Shown here: positions 1 to 10,532 of the stretch, one piece after another
Layout: every line of letters starts with the position of its first letter
Numbering within the stretch: position 1 is the stretch's first letter
NCBI GenBank assembly: GCA_024364805.1
Contig: CM044490.1
Coordinates: forward strand, 141,463,523-141,494,683
Direction: 5' to 3'
Source of the DNA: Euprymna scolopes
Lineage: Eukaryota; Mollusca; Cephalopoda; Sepiida; Sepiolidae
Length of the DNA stretch: 31,161 nucleotides
Notes under the pieces: model-generated
Told to the model about the DNA's origin: nothing
The model's database searches: none
Seen by the model: the letters and a program-made list of their open reading frames with translations, nothing else
Program-made: the position numbers and the translations under genes

Positions 1-344
1 TATTTTACTTATTTCTTTTTTATGCGTATTATGCATAATAATATGCCGTACGTAAAATAAAGCTCATAAAATAAGAATGAAAAACATATTTAAGGTAACT
101 TCCGGTAGAAAATGATATTCAAATATCGGCTGTTCCAATGTAAATCAAATGTATTCAAAGGTTTACATATTGTGTTAATTTTCTTCATTCTCACCATAAA
201 GGTGTTATTGATTTCTTTGTAAAGTTGGTTACTGAATGTCTACTATGAGTATAATATGATATACTTTGTTGTTGAAATGAAGGGGAGGGTTAGGCAATTT
301 TAAATAAAATCTAATTCCAAACGTCACATTGCCTTTTTATCATT
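1..344. other. AT-rich non-coding sequence
   Basis: I see no gene, RNA or recognisable mobile element here. The sequence is A/T-rich, with no open frame of useful length. Confidence 0.6.
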
Positions 345-440
345 CCATCTCACTAACCTTTATCCTAGAGTAGCCTCTCGGCCTTGATGTGTTGTGATAT
401 TTCAGTGTGACATGAATAAACAAATAAAATAAAGAATTTA
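345..440 (+). repeat. Old LINE 3' tail (3' UTR relic)
   Basis: The segment TTTATCCTAGAGTAGCC followed by CTCTCGGCCTTGAT resembles the reverse complement of the LINE 3' ends at 14400-14470 and 28360-28430 (CCTTATCCTTGAGTGGCC then GGCCTTGATAAGTGG). It is followed by an A-rich stretch, as expected of a LINE tail. No coding part is visible upstream, so this would be a 5'-truncated insertion. Similarity was judged by eye over about 40 bases. Confidence 0.4.
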
Positions 441-760
441 TATTAACAGTCACTTCTTAATTAATAAATACAAAAATAAAACAATACCATTAACATTGGA
501 TAAGCTTCAGATTTTTAAGGTGGTTATTTTTCAATCATCGTATTCATCTTTGGTTCAAAAACAGAATACTTTCACTTTAATTTCTGTCCCTAATTATAAT
601 TTCATCCTCGAGTTACTTTTGGTCTTCCCGAATGGTAGGTGACTCGTCAATAAAAAAAATAATAATTCTGAGGTTTTACTCAATATAATAAGTAGAAATC
701 TAATTATGATTTTCAAAGCACTTACTGAGATTCTCTATATATGAAGTAAATTGGTATATT
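441..760. other. AT-rich non-coding sequence with a weak LINE-tail match
   Basis: No gene is seen. Around 600-655 there is a CATCCTCGAG stretch followed by an A-rich run that faintly recalls the LINE 3' tail at 5190-5265, but the match is too weak to call. Confidence 0.4.
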
Positions 761-990
761 TAGGATAATGGTTAAAGTGTTTGCTAATGGGTTTGGAGAT
801 CAGAATTCAATCCTCGATCAAGTCATACTTAAGACTTAAATAATGGCACTTGATGGTCGATTGCTTAACACTCAGCATCATTAGATGAGGATCAAAGTAA
901 TCCGGGAAAAGGAGTGGCATCTCTTCATTACACTTCAGTGTTAGTAAAGAAAAGTCTGAGTAGTCTTCAGTTAGGGTCGGCCATTTTATT
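761..990 (+). repeat. tRNA-derived SINE-like repeat
   Basis: A box-A-like sequence, TAGGATAATGG at 761-771, matches 9 of 11 positions of the tRNA A-box consensus. A T-arm-like AATTCAATCC follows at 804-813, which is tRNA-like spacing. The rest would be the SINE body, ending near GGTCGGCCATTTTATTTTTT at 966-985. A similar GGTCGGCCATCTTG occurs in the foldback element at about 4003. No clear target-site duplication was found. Confidence 0.4.
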
Positions 991-1286
991 TTTTAATCTA
1001 CGGAAGTCTTTTCATTATTGTTTGTTAAATATCTCTTATTCTCTATCTCTAATAATGATTCACAGGTTTTACTACTTTACCATATAGAATAATTAGAGAT
1101 TTAAACATAAGATTAGATATTAGAGATTTAAATAAGATCTATGTATTGAAGTTAAATTTAAAACAGATAAAAAAATGTATCTACTAATTAATTTTTCCTT
1201 TCCATTTTATAAAACAAATTGCATAATCAATCCAAAATAGCAAGGATGTCAAACGTATTTAGAATAAACTGGATGAATTTATAAGT
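991..1286. other. AT-rich non-coding sequence
   Basis: Nothing recognisable. A short direct repeat, TTAGAGATTTAAA-like, occurs around 1093-1130. Confidence 0.4.
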
Positions 1287-1562
1287 AAGAAATATTTACA
1301 AGGGTGTATCATTTGGATTATTTAGACTACTGTTCTAATTTTGACTAGTTTAATTTCACAACGTTTCGGTCGATGTAACCTCCGACCTTCTTTAGGTGTA
1401 TATTGTCAAACACAGGAATCTGTATGGAATTTCAAATGGTTTTGTTGACCAAAACGTTGTGAGAATAACACTGAAGATGAGAATTGTAATCCAAATCATC
1501 CAAATAATATAAATCATCAGACCTCCTCTTCAAAATTTAGAAACAAGAAATATTGACAAGGG
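1287..1562. mobile_element. Small foldback element with 18-bp flanking direct repeats
   Basis: The arms at about 1307-1378 and 1437-1508 are imperfect inverted repeats. The left reads ATTTGGATTATTTAGAC and then AACGTTTCGGTC. The reverse complement of the right reads ATTTGGATTAC and then AACGTTTTGGTC. The element is flanked by direct repeats AAGAAATATTTACAAGGG (1287-1304) and AAGAAATATTGACAAGGG (1545-1562), 17 of 18 identical, which look like a long target-site duplication. The same arm sequences occur at 12029-12579. The element codes for no protein. Long duplications of this size are more typical of retroposition than of cut-and-paste transposons. Confidence 0.6.
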
Positions 1563-2584
1563 CATTTTCGGAATCTGTTTGATGAAATATTTTCAGAGAA
1601 TTTGATCTGTATGTTCTATAGTTTGTGAGTTTCTAGGTATTTGTATATGTTGTGGTCTCTGCTAGTTTCAGCAAGAAATTAGAATATTGTTGGATGTTCT
1701 TTTCCAGTGGTTACATCTGGTATCTGGAGCCTCCACATTGCGACAGCATCGCCATCTTGGTTTTCCCTCTTCATAGCTGGAAGCTGGCTTGGGGTGAATG
1801 GATGAACAAAGCAGCGCTGAATATTCAATACTCTTAATTCTGCAAACCATCATCTCAGGTCGGGTTGGTTGGTTGCGACACACATTCCTAGGACGTTTCG
1901 GTTACCATTCCCATGTCTAGGCGGCCCTGAGACCAGGAAGCCCAGATGAGTGTCCACAGACTGCTGCTGCTACTCACCAGCTGCTTAACTAAACTGCTGA
2001 CCTTTTCAAAATACCCCTCTCTAACGTGTGTATTGCTCAAGCAGTCAGAGCATGTAGTACTTCTCAGCTTTCCCCTTTATTATCTAACATAAATACGTGT
2101 AAGTATTTTTTTTTCCATTCACGTTTGATGTGGGGTTATTGATTTACATACATGACACACGAGCAGACATAACAGATAAATAAAACAAAAATAATTTGGT
2201 GTCGACTTGGTTACAGGAGCCACTTCCAGTGTGCACGGTAACAAAGAAAAAAGACCTACAGTGTTTAATTTAATATGCATAAAGATATGAGGATAACGTA
2301 CATGATATCCCCTGAAATGAAATATCGGAGAGACAAAATGTATAAAAACAGAACTGAAAAACAAACACAAGAAACAAAAAAACAAAAAAAAACAAACAAA
2401 CAAACGAGGATATTTAAATTTTGACGATATTTACAAGAAAGTGCCATCCTATTTCTTAAAACAAACGAGAGATTGACCAGTTTCGTTCTGATCTAATGCA
2501 TACACATTTCATATGCATAGATACATACTACATAGGTACACATTTTGTATATTCATGTACGCATTCTAAATATATACTATGTAT
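1563..2584. other. Non-coding sequence with a GC-richer block
   Basis: The block at about 1650-2000 is less A/T-rich than its surroundings and contains open frames of 61 and 71 codons on opposite strands, but neither translation resembles a family I know. On the minus strand there is GGTAACCGAAACGTCC (1884-1899), which recalls the CCGAAACG module of the foldback elements. The rest, including the A-rich stretch 2340-2400, is low complexity. Confidence 0.4.
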
Positions 2585-2594
2585 ACACACACAC

Positions 2595-2635
<41 letters not shown>
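2585..2635. repeat. (CA)n-(TA)n microsatellite
   Basis: A short CA run is followed by an uninterrupted TA tract at 2597-2635. Confidence 0.95.
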
Positions 2636-2637
<2 letters not shown>

Positions 2638-3224
2638 AGGAGTATAAGAAGGCTATATTAATTGGTGTGACAAATGGACAAACGAAATAAGGTCATGTTT
2701 CTTTTTATCTTCGTATATCCATTTATTTTTCAAAAACAATCACAAATACAAATCAGTAAATATGAACTTACTGTTTGAGATAACCGGGATGGTGAAAGTC
2801 TTTAATATTTCGAAAATATTATCTCTTTTTCATAAAGAAAAGAATTAAAGAATGTCATTGAAAAAAATAGAAAATATTGTAAAACCGAACAAGAAGTTAG
2901 ATTAGTTGAGCTGTCCAGCAGAAATAGATCTTAAGGTTTCCTTACTCATTATCGTAACCATTACCATATCCACTCATTTTATTTTCATATTTATTTATTT
3001 ATTTATTTTTGCTTATCTGTTAATTGGTTTTATTTTAGCGAATGAGAAATCATTTATTATTTCATTCGGACCAAAAGTAAATAGTAACGGTGCCCAGAAA
3101 CAATACCTTTTATCGGTTTCCCAATATGTCACACCAATACAACTGCCGGTTTACTGCATTGCTATAGCCTTCTTATACTCGTCCAAATGTATTTACCAGC
3201 AATGCTTCAAGAAAACTACTTTTC

Positions 3225-3227
<3 letters not shown>
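2636..3227. other. AT-rich non-coding sequence
   Basis: A 143-codon open frame begins at 2906 and runs through this stretch. Its translation is dominated by Ile, Phe, Leu and Tyr, runs straight through the downstream TA tract as a YIYIYI repeat, and has no recognisable domain. I treat it as chance. Confidence 0.6.

Positions 3228-3259
<32 letters not shown>
3228..3259. repeat. (TA)n microsatellite
   Basis: An uninterrupted TA dinucleotide run. Confidence 0.95.
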
Positions 3260-3266
<7 letters not shown>

Positions 3267-3325
3267 TTTCGCAATCAATGCTGGAACTCACAAAATTAAT
3301 GAAAGTCAGATCGCTAGAAGTCTGC
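3260..3325. repeat. Interspersed repeat fragment shared with 27358-27425
   Basis: AATTATTTTCGCAATCAATG, then GAACTCACAAAATTAATGAAAG, aligns with AATTATTTTCATGATCAAAT, then CAGCTCACAAAACCATAAAAG, at 27.36 kb. Both copies follow a TA-rich stretch. The family is not recognised. Confidence 0.4.
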
Positions 3326-3935
3326 GCCATTGTTTGATTGTGGAAATAATTATAGATAACTCAAAGAAGAATACAAAATGCATAACAATATTATGTACAA
3401 TCAGTTTAATATCACTAAAAAAATATTTGTATACATAATTATGCCATATGCCCGTGTCATAAATTTTATATTCTTTTGAGTTATAATATATGAGCTCTGT
3501 AAGACCTAAATTACTATAATAATTTTTTACTTGAAGTGTATTCGCTGGTATCCTGAAGATTCGAATTGCTTCACTTAGGATATTTTTGTTTCATCAAGAT
3601 ACAACTCCAGTTAAAACATTTGTCTTTATTTAACACACACACACATACACATTATAAATGAATTGTATATTTATATACATTCCTTATCAGCTTACTCTCT
3701 TACGAAATTGGGAATATTTTTGTATCTAATTGGTTGAATTTGTAAACTTCCAAACCAACGTGTATCTATATTTGTCTCATTCACGACTATGTCATCCCTT
3801 TGATATATATTCTATGCCAGAAAAAAAAACTTGCAAATCTACTCAGTGTGTGGAATTTTACACGTCTCTGCCTCAGGGAAGTCCATTATTATTTTCCAAA
3901 TGACTATTATCCTTCTCCTAAGCTGTTTGCCAAGC
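3326..3935. other. AT-rich non-coding sequence
   Basis: Nothing recognisable apart from a short (AC)n run near 3632-3650. Confidence 0.5.
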
Positions 3936-4276
3936 ATCAGTAGTTTAGTCAGACCGAGTTACAGCTCCTGGGTTCTATAGACTTCAAGTGGAGAAACATC
4001 GGTCGGCCATCTTGTTTTACTTGCACATGTTTATGGTATGGTTTTATAAAGTACCTGCATGATACCTTCGTAATAATTATCTACTATATCTTTCTACATA
4101 AATGGCATGAATCACACCATGCAGTTAATTAAAAAAAAAATGACACAAATACCAGGAAGTATAATGAAGATCCTATTAGACCCAACTGTAAATAGATGCA
4201 AATATAGCAAGATGGCTGATAGCGTTTTTCCATTAAGGGTCCAGGGGCCATAACTCGGTATGAGTAAACTACTGAT
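3936..4276. mobile_element. Foldback (long inverted repeat) element, about 341 bp
   Basis: The left arm starts ATCAGTAGTTTAGTCAGACC and GAGTTACAGCTCCTGG. The right arm, reverse complemented, starts ATCAGTAGTTTACTCATACC and GAGTTATGGCCCCTGG. Both arms continue inward to a shared GCCATCTTG and TTGCA, so each is about 95-100 bases with small gaps. The spacer has no coding frame. This fits a MITE-like or foldback element. No target-site duplication is obvious, and the superfamily is unknown. Confidence 0.6.
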
Positions 4277-5189
4277 TAAAAAAAATGTCATCTTAGTTGC
4301 TCATTGCCGAGAAGAGTTGATTCTCGCCTATAATATAAATGCATAAAGCAAAGTAGTATATCATGCTGCTTGTTCTTGTTTTGATACTCATATTTTTACA
4401 TAGGTAATAGCATTAAATATTTAAATTAGTCCACGGGCTGAGAATAAATTTTAAAAAATCACAAAGTGAAAATGAGACTCGTACAAGATTCGAAATTGTG
4501 CCACTGAAAGAGAGACAACTTAACATGTGTGTAAGCAGTTCACCATATTTTATTACTTGATGCCAACTCCCAAAAAATTATTACAACATTATTAAAGACT
4601 TGGACAAAGATTTATCATAGATGTTGGAGGATTTATTATCTGCATAAATACAGTTAGTCAAAGTCAGAGGCACAAGTTCGACTCTTACAGATCTCATTTG
4701 TCTTTTTCTTTTCTTTTTTTTTTTTAATTTATTCAGTTTTATTAACTAAATTAGACGTATATTTGAGAACATTACTCACGAAAACATGAGCAGGAACAAC
4801 AATAAAATAAATGCAAAACAAAAAAACATGATCCATAATACTGGTGAAAAATTCCAATGTTAAATATGTACGAAATTCATCATGTTGATTCGCATGTTGC
4901 AATAAAGATATTATGCTTTAACATCAATAGTAAAATGTGTTTTATAAAGCAAAATAAACTGATGTTTTGTTGTTATTTAGAGACTGCTATACTCATCTTC
5001 ATTATTTGTATATTCACAACGTTTCTGGATGAACTTTTTTTCCCCCCCGACTTCAAGTGATATTTATAATTTATGAATTTTTCAAACGGAACATTTCATG
5101 TAATCCATTCGTATACACTTCTTTCATTCAGCGTTCCTTACCCTTTTTTTTTAGGGATCTTATATCTTCTAATAATCGCTTAAGTGTAT
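4277..5189. other. AT-rich non-coding sequence
   Basis: No gene or known element is visible. It holds a T-rich tract at about 4706-4725 and a 67-codon A/T-driven frame at 4857-5060 that I regard as chance. Confidence 0.55.
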
Positions 5190-5265
5190 TCACTTTATCC
5201 TCGAGTATATTTTTGGCCTTGACAAGTGGTTAACACCGATTAAAATAAAATTAAAAAAAAATACA
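5190..5265 (+). repeat. Old LINE 3' tail relic
   Basis: TTTATCCTCGAG followed by TTTTTGGCCTTGACAAGTGG and then an A-rich run resembles the LINE 3' end seen in reverse at 28360-28430 (CCTTATCCTTGAG, GGCCTTGATAAGTGG, then A-rich). No coding sequence lies upstream. Confidence 0.4.
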
Positions 5266-5499
5266 GAAAACAAATAGAATCAATATATAACTCCAAAACG
5301 ATCATAATCATATTAAAAGACATCATATCATATCTTATCGACTCTGTTCTGTCTTGAGAAGAATGGATATCCTGTGTAAGCATAGCTACACGTGTAATTC
5401 TGAAGCAAGAGTCGCGCAATCCCTTGCAGCACTACTTGATTCCAGTGGCAAGGAGAAATCCAAGATGACTAGAAGCAATGCTGAGATGAACAGAGAGCA

Positions 5500-5604
5500 C
5501 ATACAGCACCTGATATCCCAAACGGTCACCCCTTTTAGTATTGACGAGGCTCAACATCGCTTCACTTCAGTAATCTGACGGAACCGGTGTGCCAGCGTGA
5601 TTAT
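5500..5604 (-). pseudogene. 5S rRNA-derived relic (antisense)
   Basis: Read on the plus strand, GATATCCCAAACGGTCACCC, then CTTCACTTCAGTAATCTGACG and GAACCGGTGT, aligns along most of the length of the reverse complement of animal 5S rRNA (GGTATTCCCAGGCGGTCACC, then CTTAACTTCGGTGATCGGAC, then GAACCGGTGT). The 5S sense strand is therefore minus. Many substitutions and small gaps make a working 5S gene unlikely. It may be a dispersed pseudogene or part of a 5S-headed SINE. The 74-codon plus-strand frame at 5354-5578 overlaps it and is not credible as a protein. Confidence 0.65.
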
Positions 5605-6319
5605 AGATGAATCATGAAAAGTAGACACGAGAAAAATAAATAATAAGAAGAAATTCTGATCAATCTTTCTTCACAACTTGTCATAATTACAAAGACATTT
5701 CTGTCACTTTTAGAAAGCAAGATAAAAGGAAAGAGATAGCTTACGTACAACCTAAATCTTATGACTTCAGTCATCTGCTACACACCAATCTTCTCCAATC
5801 CCATGTTCTCCCGGTGTGCGTGCTAATTAATTGAGATGTTAATTAGCAACAAAGTCGGCGGCGAACCAATAGATTAAGAAAAATCAACATCTCTGCTTCT
5901 TGCTTACATCGTCGTATTTAGGTGGCCAATACCGTGAAAGTAATCAGTGAACGCGTTCAGCTTGAGAAGGGGGAGAAAACGGAAGTCGACAAATGCTGTG
6001 GAAACAGGTGAAAATAATAGACACACCGCTGAAGATTGACAAAACTCACAGAATCTGCACAAATGCTAGGCTAAAATGACCTCTTTAGTAGCCAGAATAT
6101 ACAGGTACTAAGACGAATAAAATTAGTAACCAATTTTATTGAATATCTAATAGGGAGAAAAATGTTTCTTTGTGGTAGATATTTACTTACTGCCCACCAC
6201 AGCTAGATGTGACACAAAGTCAGTAGGTGAGGATGTAAAGCCCCTAAAGGAGGGGTACTCTGGTCTAGCAAAAATTGCTTGGGCATCTCCATTGGCATTC
6301 GCTCGTGAAAGTGAAAACT
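5605..6319. other. Non-coding sequence with a small hairpin
   Basis: A perfect 8-bp inverted repeat (GCTAATTA at 5822-5829 and TAATTAGC at 5840-5847) is present. Otherwise I see nothing recognisable. The start of the LINE relic further right may extend back to about 6240. Confidence 0.4.
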
Positions 6320-6570
6320 CTGGACAATTTGAAGATATGCATTGCTTGAAGAGAAACGACATGAGAATATGTGCAAGTTGAGTCTTAAAGATCTGATGAT
6401 CTGGGAGTAATATTACATCTGGACTAGATGGAGAGTACAAATAAATTTGTACAGAACCAGACACTTTGCTGGTTTGGTCATATTGAAAAAGAATGAATGT
6501 GCTTGGGTTAGTAGATGTAGAACAGTTGAGATAGATCAGTGGAAAGATGAAATTTGAAAGGAAGAGAGAA
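6320..6570 (+). pseudogene. Decayed LINE reverse-transcriptase C-terminal fragment
   Basis: In shifting plus-strand frames I read QFEDMHCLKRNDMRICAS, then SLKDL, then LCWFGHIEK, then CAWVSRCRTVEIDQWKDE. This order matches the C-terminal region of non-LTR reverse transcriptases, which typically read MRRLERxxMMxRWMCGVSLKD, LRWFGHxER and DWVxxCRxxEV. At least two frame changes and several stops separate the pieces. No 5' part (endonuclease or catalytic RT core) is visible. Family recognition is from memory. Confidence 0.6.
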
Positions 6571-6842
6571 AAATAAAGACCTGACCTGAGATAGTTTAGT
6601 TTGAAGGCCAATTTTTACACGCCAATTTACACGCGTCATTTTTTTCTAAGTATGTTTGTTCTGCACGTTTATTAGTGATTAATCAACGTGAGAGAGATTC
6701 ATAATCGAGATGGGTGTGCAACAAATTAACAAATAGATCTGCTGGTTTGTGTTTGTCATTTCCGAATATAATGAATGATAAAGTTGGAACGATAAATTTG
6801 CCGCCCTAAAGAAAACAACACTACAGCTTTATTTTAAAACTT

Positions 6843-7258
6843 TTATTGAAAAAATCAATTCAAGGAACTTGATTATGTAGTAGAGTTGATATATATTCAA
6901 TGTAACCGCCTTGAGCCTCAATCACTGCTTTGATACAGGTTTGAAAATGGGACTATGTCTTTTCCATAACCTTGGCATGCCTTTTCCAGAAGCTTGGCAG
7001 ATGGTGGCGATCTGGCTGGCTTTGGTGTTGTAGAAAGTCATGTTGGTGATGTTCTCAACGTATGACCAAACAAACTAGTCCAGCGAGTTCAGGTCGAGGG
7101 AAAGGTGAGGCCAGAGAGAAAAGGTACAAAGTCGTAGCACTCCTTCTGAAGCCAAGCTTGAGTCTCTTTGGACTGTGGGACTGAATGATCCAAATAATGC
7201 AAACCAGTCATATTTAATATCATTTTACTCATTAAATCCCAGAGTATCTAATTTTCTT
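6843..7258 (-). pseudogene. Tc1/mariner (IS630-type DDE) transposase C-terminal relic
   Basis: Minus-strand reading gives HSVPQSKETQAWLQKECYDF, then SLDLNSLD followed by FVWSYVENITNMTFYNTKAS. This matches the end of IS630/Tc1/mariner DDE transposases (QDSAPSHKAKKTQEWL, then SPDLNPLDYFVWSYVE). The presumed third catalytic aspartate, in SLDLN, is still encoded (GAC, read from 7093-7095). Frame changes and a stop in place of the residue after NSLD show it is dead. An AATAAA lies in the downstream part on the minus strand. The N-terminal half is missing, and its 5' side stops next to the Helitron at 7264. Confidence 0.65.
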
Positions 7259-7263
7259 TGCTA

Positions 7264-8233
7264 CTAGCAGTTCAGCCCGGCTTTGCTCGGACCCAATGTT
7301 CAGTTCATAACTTTATTTGCATATGTATGTATTAAAAAGTGTGAATATGTACGGTAATGCCTTTCTATATAATAGACTTCCTTAACTACCATAGAGAAAA
7401 GTTGGTAGAGACCGCAGACGTCAAATTGTTTTAACTTTGACCTCAATTTTGACCCCTTAACATTTATTGTTTTGGACTCAGATTAAATTAAAATGTTTGA
7501 CCCATGTCCAAGTAACCTACATCTAAAATTTCAAGTGTTTGGACCGAAAATTAGCGGAGGAGTTTGGTAGAGTCTGCAATGGTCAACTCTTTCAACTTTA
7601 ACCTCTTGTCAGAGAAATTTTCGCCCAAAAACTGATTAAAAACTTGCTGCATGTCTGAATACCCTTTATGTAAAATTTCAAATGTTTAGACTCAAAATTG
7701 GCTGAATAGTTTGCTAGAGACCACAAAGGAAAAATCTTTTGAACTTTGGCCTCTTGGAAGCCACATTTTAAGCAAAAAAGCTGCTAAAATCTTGCCCTAT
7801 GTCTGAATACACTTGATGTAAAATTTCAAATCTTTAGAAAAAAAATTGACTGAGTAATTTGGTAACAACCGCAGAGGTCACATTTTAAAAATATTTGACA
7901 CCAATTATGACCTGTTAACATTTATTGTTTTGAGCTCAAACCCAATTATAAAGTTAGATTCATGTCCAAATAGCCTATATTTAAAATTTCAAGTATTTAG
8001 ACCCAAAATTGGCAGAGGAGTTATGTAGAGTTCTCAAAGGTCAAATTGGTGAACTTTGACGCCTTAACAGCCAAATTTCTGGTCAGAAACCGATAAAAAA
8101 GATTTTCCCAAATCTTAATAACCCTTATGTCAAATCTCGAGTCTGTAGACCCAAAATGGACAGAGTTATTTGGAAGGGAAGTGTACACACACAGACCCAG
8201 ACACAGACATTTTCACTTTTATAGATATATAGA
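7264..8233 (-). mobile_element. Non-autonomous Helitron, both ends present (970 bp)
   Basis: On the minus strand it begins TCTATATATCTATAAAAGTG and ends with a GC-rich hairpin region, GAGCAAAGCCGGGC, followed by GAACTGCTAG. TC at the start, a hairpin then CTAG at the end, and insertion between A (7263) and T (8234) are the usual Helitron signs. It has no Rep/helicase coding sequence. Inside are about five diverged tandem units of 140-162 bp, anchored at about 7503, 7650, 7799, 7961 and 8110 by variants of CATGTCCAAATAG and then AAAATTTCAAGTGTTTAGAC. Related ends occur at 17784-17958 and 18850-19267. Confidence 0.75.
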
Positions 8234-8254
8234 TTGAGCTGAAACATTGTGCAA

Positions 8255-8335
8255 ATACTAAAAATGGGTTAGAATAAACAAAGTGAAAGGAAAAAGTTAT
8301 TTATTTTATTTAGAAAGCAGAATAGAGACTCTCTT
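8255..8335 (-). repeat. Interspersed repeat shared with 20893-20976
   Basis: The reverse complement (GCTTTCTAAATAAAATAAAT, then TTCTAACCCATTTTTAGT) aligns with GCTTTCTAAATAAAATACAT, then TTCTAACTCATATTTAGT, at 20.9 kb. The family is unknown. It abuts the Helitron 5' end here, and the other copy abuts a MITE. Confidence 0.5.
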
Positions 8336-9655
8336 ATAAAGAAGACCCCGGGAACATATGGTATATTTTAAAAATCAAAACATGCAAGGAAAAATTTACA
8401 CAATATAGTTTGGAGCGAAGCAATTCACATTTCGCAATAAGTTAATGGTTTACTAATGCAAAACTTATTTATACGAGTTCATACATCATCGAACGAATAG
8501 CATTTTAGAAAATTTCAGAAGAATTTCTAAGACGGTTCCAATAACTCTCAGACAGAAATTAATGAATATAGATGAATTTTATTCCGTTCTTTATATTAAT
8601 TACACGGTAATTATATATGACTTGAAACATATTAAAACAGAATTATTTTATGTCCTATTTATAGGATAATAGGAACTAATGAGTTAAATAGCAGTGTCTT
8701 TTTTGTGGATGATTTCATTAAGAATGAATTTGGCTAACATGGCTGTGTGTTGTGCTTAGAACAATTCTTTAAAGAATAAGCTAAAAAGACGATTAGAATA
8801 TTTGTTCACAGTTCATAGATTAAATGCTAATTCATGAAATCAATTCGCTGAATATTTCCTCATATCTTTTTATAGGTTTTCATACAGTGATTTGTTCTAA
8901 TTGAATTTCGGTGTCTTTCTTTCTTGTCAATTATTAAATAAAAGTTTCTGCATTAATGGAGTCTTTAAGTTTGCGTTATTTTTTTATTTTTATTTTGCTG
9001 AATTCTTTACTTTTATATTTTACAAATTCAATCGCCATTTACTTTCTGAAGATCTTCCATTAATTGAGTGTTTTCGCCAAATGCAAAGTTATCTTCATTG
9101 GTATAAGAGATAAGACAAAGAAACGAGAACCAAAAAAAAAAAAAAAAGAAAAAAAAAAGCTTTGCTCGTGTCTTTCGTTCAAAGTCCATTTCTATAGCAT
9201 TTAATTATTCTTTAATAAGAAACACTTAACGATTTTTCTTTCTTTTGTAGAACCAAAGATTCTGATAAATCCTAATGGTAAACACTGTTTCTTCTCTTTT
9301 TGGCTTTCCATATGTTTTCTTGCTTTTTATTTCTTTCTACTTACTGTCTTGTGACGTAGTCTTTTTTTTAATCAATGTAGGATTCTGCTTTGTTCATACT
9401 GGTTCAGATGTTGTGATTTTGTTACCAAGACTTTTGAAAGCATTGGTTTTATTATCTGTGCAAGAAATAGAGGCTGATATTTTGATATTTTAATGACCAA
9501 ACAGCAACCGATTTTATGTTTTTGTAAGATGATCGATTATTTGGATTATTCAAACCACTCTGCGCATCTTTGTTATTTTATTACAACTGATGCAATCTCT
9601 AATCTTTAAGTGCTTTCCAACTCGGAAATCAATTCAGAATTTTAACGCTATATTT
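8336..9655. other. AT-rich non-coding sequence
   Basis: No recognisable gene. Frames at 8901-9113 and 9275-9493 translate to Phe/Leu-rich strings typical of T-rich DNA. An A-rich tract lies at 9132-9159. Confidence 0.55.
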
Positions 9656-9945
9656 TAGTGATGAGGCGATTTCGATATTTTTCTCGATTCCAGTACAATT
9701 ACAGATTCTGTTTTAAATTCCAGATTCCAGTGCAATTACCGACAGTTATTCTTTTAAAATCAATATTTATCATTTCATTTTTAGCACCAGCAATGGAAAA
9801 TTAAGTTTTAAATAAAATAATACCAAAAAGTGAACAATCACAGGAATTGTTTTTGGCATCAGAAAAATAGGCACTAATTTGTTTAGATTCTGATGTTACC
9901 AAAAGTTCCGAGTTTTTTCAATTGCGATTAATCGTCCCAACACTA
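9656..9945. mobile_element. Possible hAT-type MITE
   Basis: The left end reads TAGTGATGAGGCGATTTCGA. The right end, reverse complemented, reads TAGTGTTGGGACGATTAATC, giving about 15 of 20 matches. The motif is close to the CAGTGTTGGG start of many hAT elements. I could not see an 8-bp target duplication, so the call is weak. No coding sequence is inside. Confidence 0.35.
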
Positions 9946-10109
9946 TTAAATTGATAGACTTGTTCGTTTTTCCTAATCTGAATCAGGGTAGAATTGTTAA
10001 GACAGCACAAATAGGGTTAAAACTTTTGAAAGTATTCATTTGCTTATCCATAGCATAAATCATGCTCACAGAGATATTAAGAAATATTAGAGAGTTGTTT
10101 AATCAATAT

Positions 10110-10532
10110 ATAGGTCCGGCGTTGCCCGGGTGTTTGGAGGTGTGTGGTGTGCAAAAAAAAAACAAAAAACAAAAACAAAACCGTGAAGGAAGAAAAGAAC
10201 GTGAAAAAAAAAAACGAAAACGTGACGTCTTTGCTGTTGCGCCCATCGCCAAACCGAAAGTGGTTAAGGTTTAAATTAAGGCTAGTCAATCAAAAAAGGG
10301 GATGACTTTCGAAAATATCGGCGAAGAAAGCGATCCCTCTCTGTAGAAAAGTGCCCAGTTGAGGGTGGAAGAATTAATGTTTCTTACCAATTTTCCGATA
10401 TTTGTTGTCCAAAGGGCCGAGCATCAAAACTATACCGATCTCGTAAAAATTCGTCGCTGCTGTCAAGTTTTAGGCAGACGTACATACATACATACATACA
10501 TTGAAATTGACAGGTGAGATTTATATTATAGA
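10110..10532 (-). mobile_element. Non-autonomous Helitron (about 423 bp)
   Basis: On the minus strand it starts TCTATAATATAAATCTCACC and then a GTAT run, and ends with CACCCGGGCAACGCCGGACC, a clear terminal hairpin. The final CTAG has decayed to about CTAT. The 5' half closely matches 20583-20869. No protein is encoded; the 70-codon frames in both directions are Lys- or Phe-rich from A and T runs. Confidence 0.65.

Noticed and set aside
2906-3337. Longest gap-free open frame (143 codons)
   Set aside because: The translation is A/T-driven, runs through a TA microsatellite as alternating Tyr and Ile, and has no domain or conserved motif.
5354-5578. 74-codon frame with balanced composition
   Set aside because: Its second half is an antisense 5S rRNA relic, so the frame is accidental.
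6183-6611. 142-codon minus-strand frame
   Set aside because: It lies opposite a decayed plus-strand LINE fragment, and its own translation matches nothing I know.
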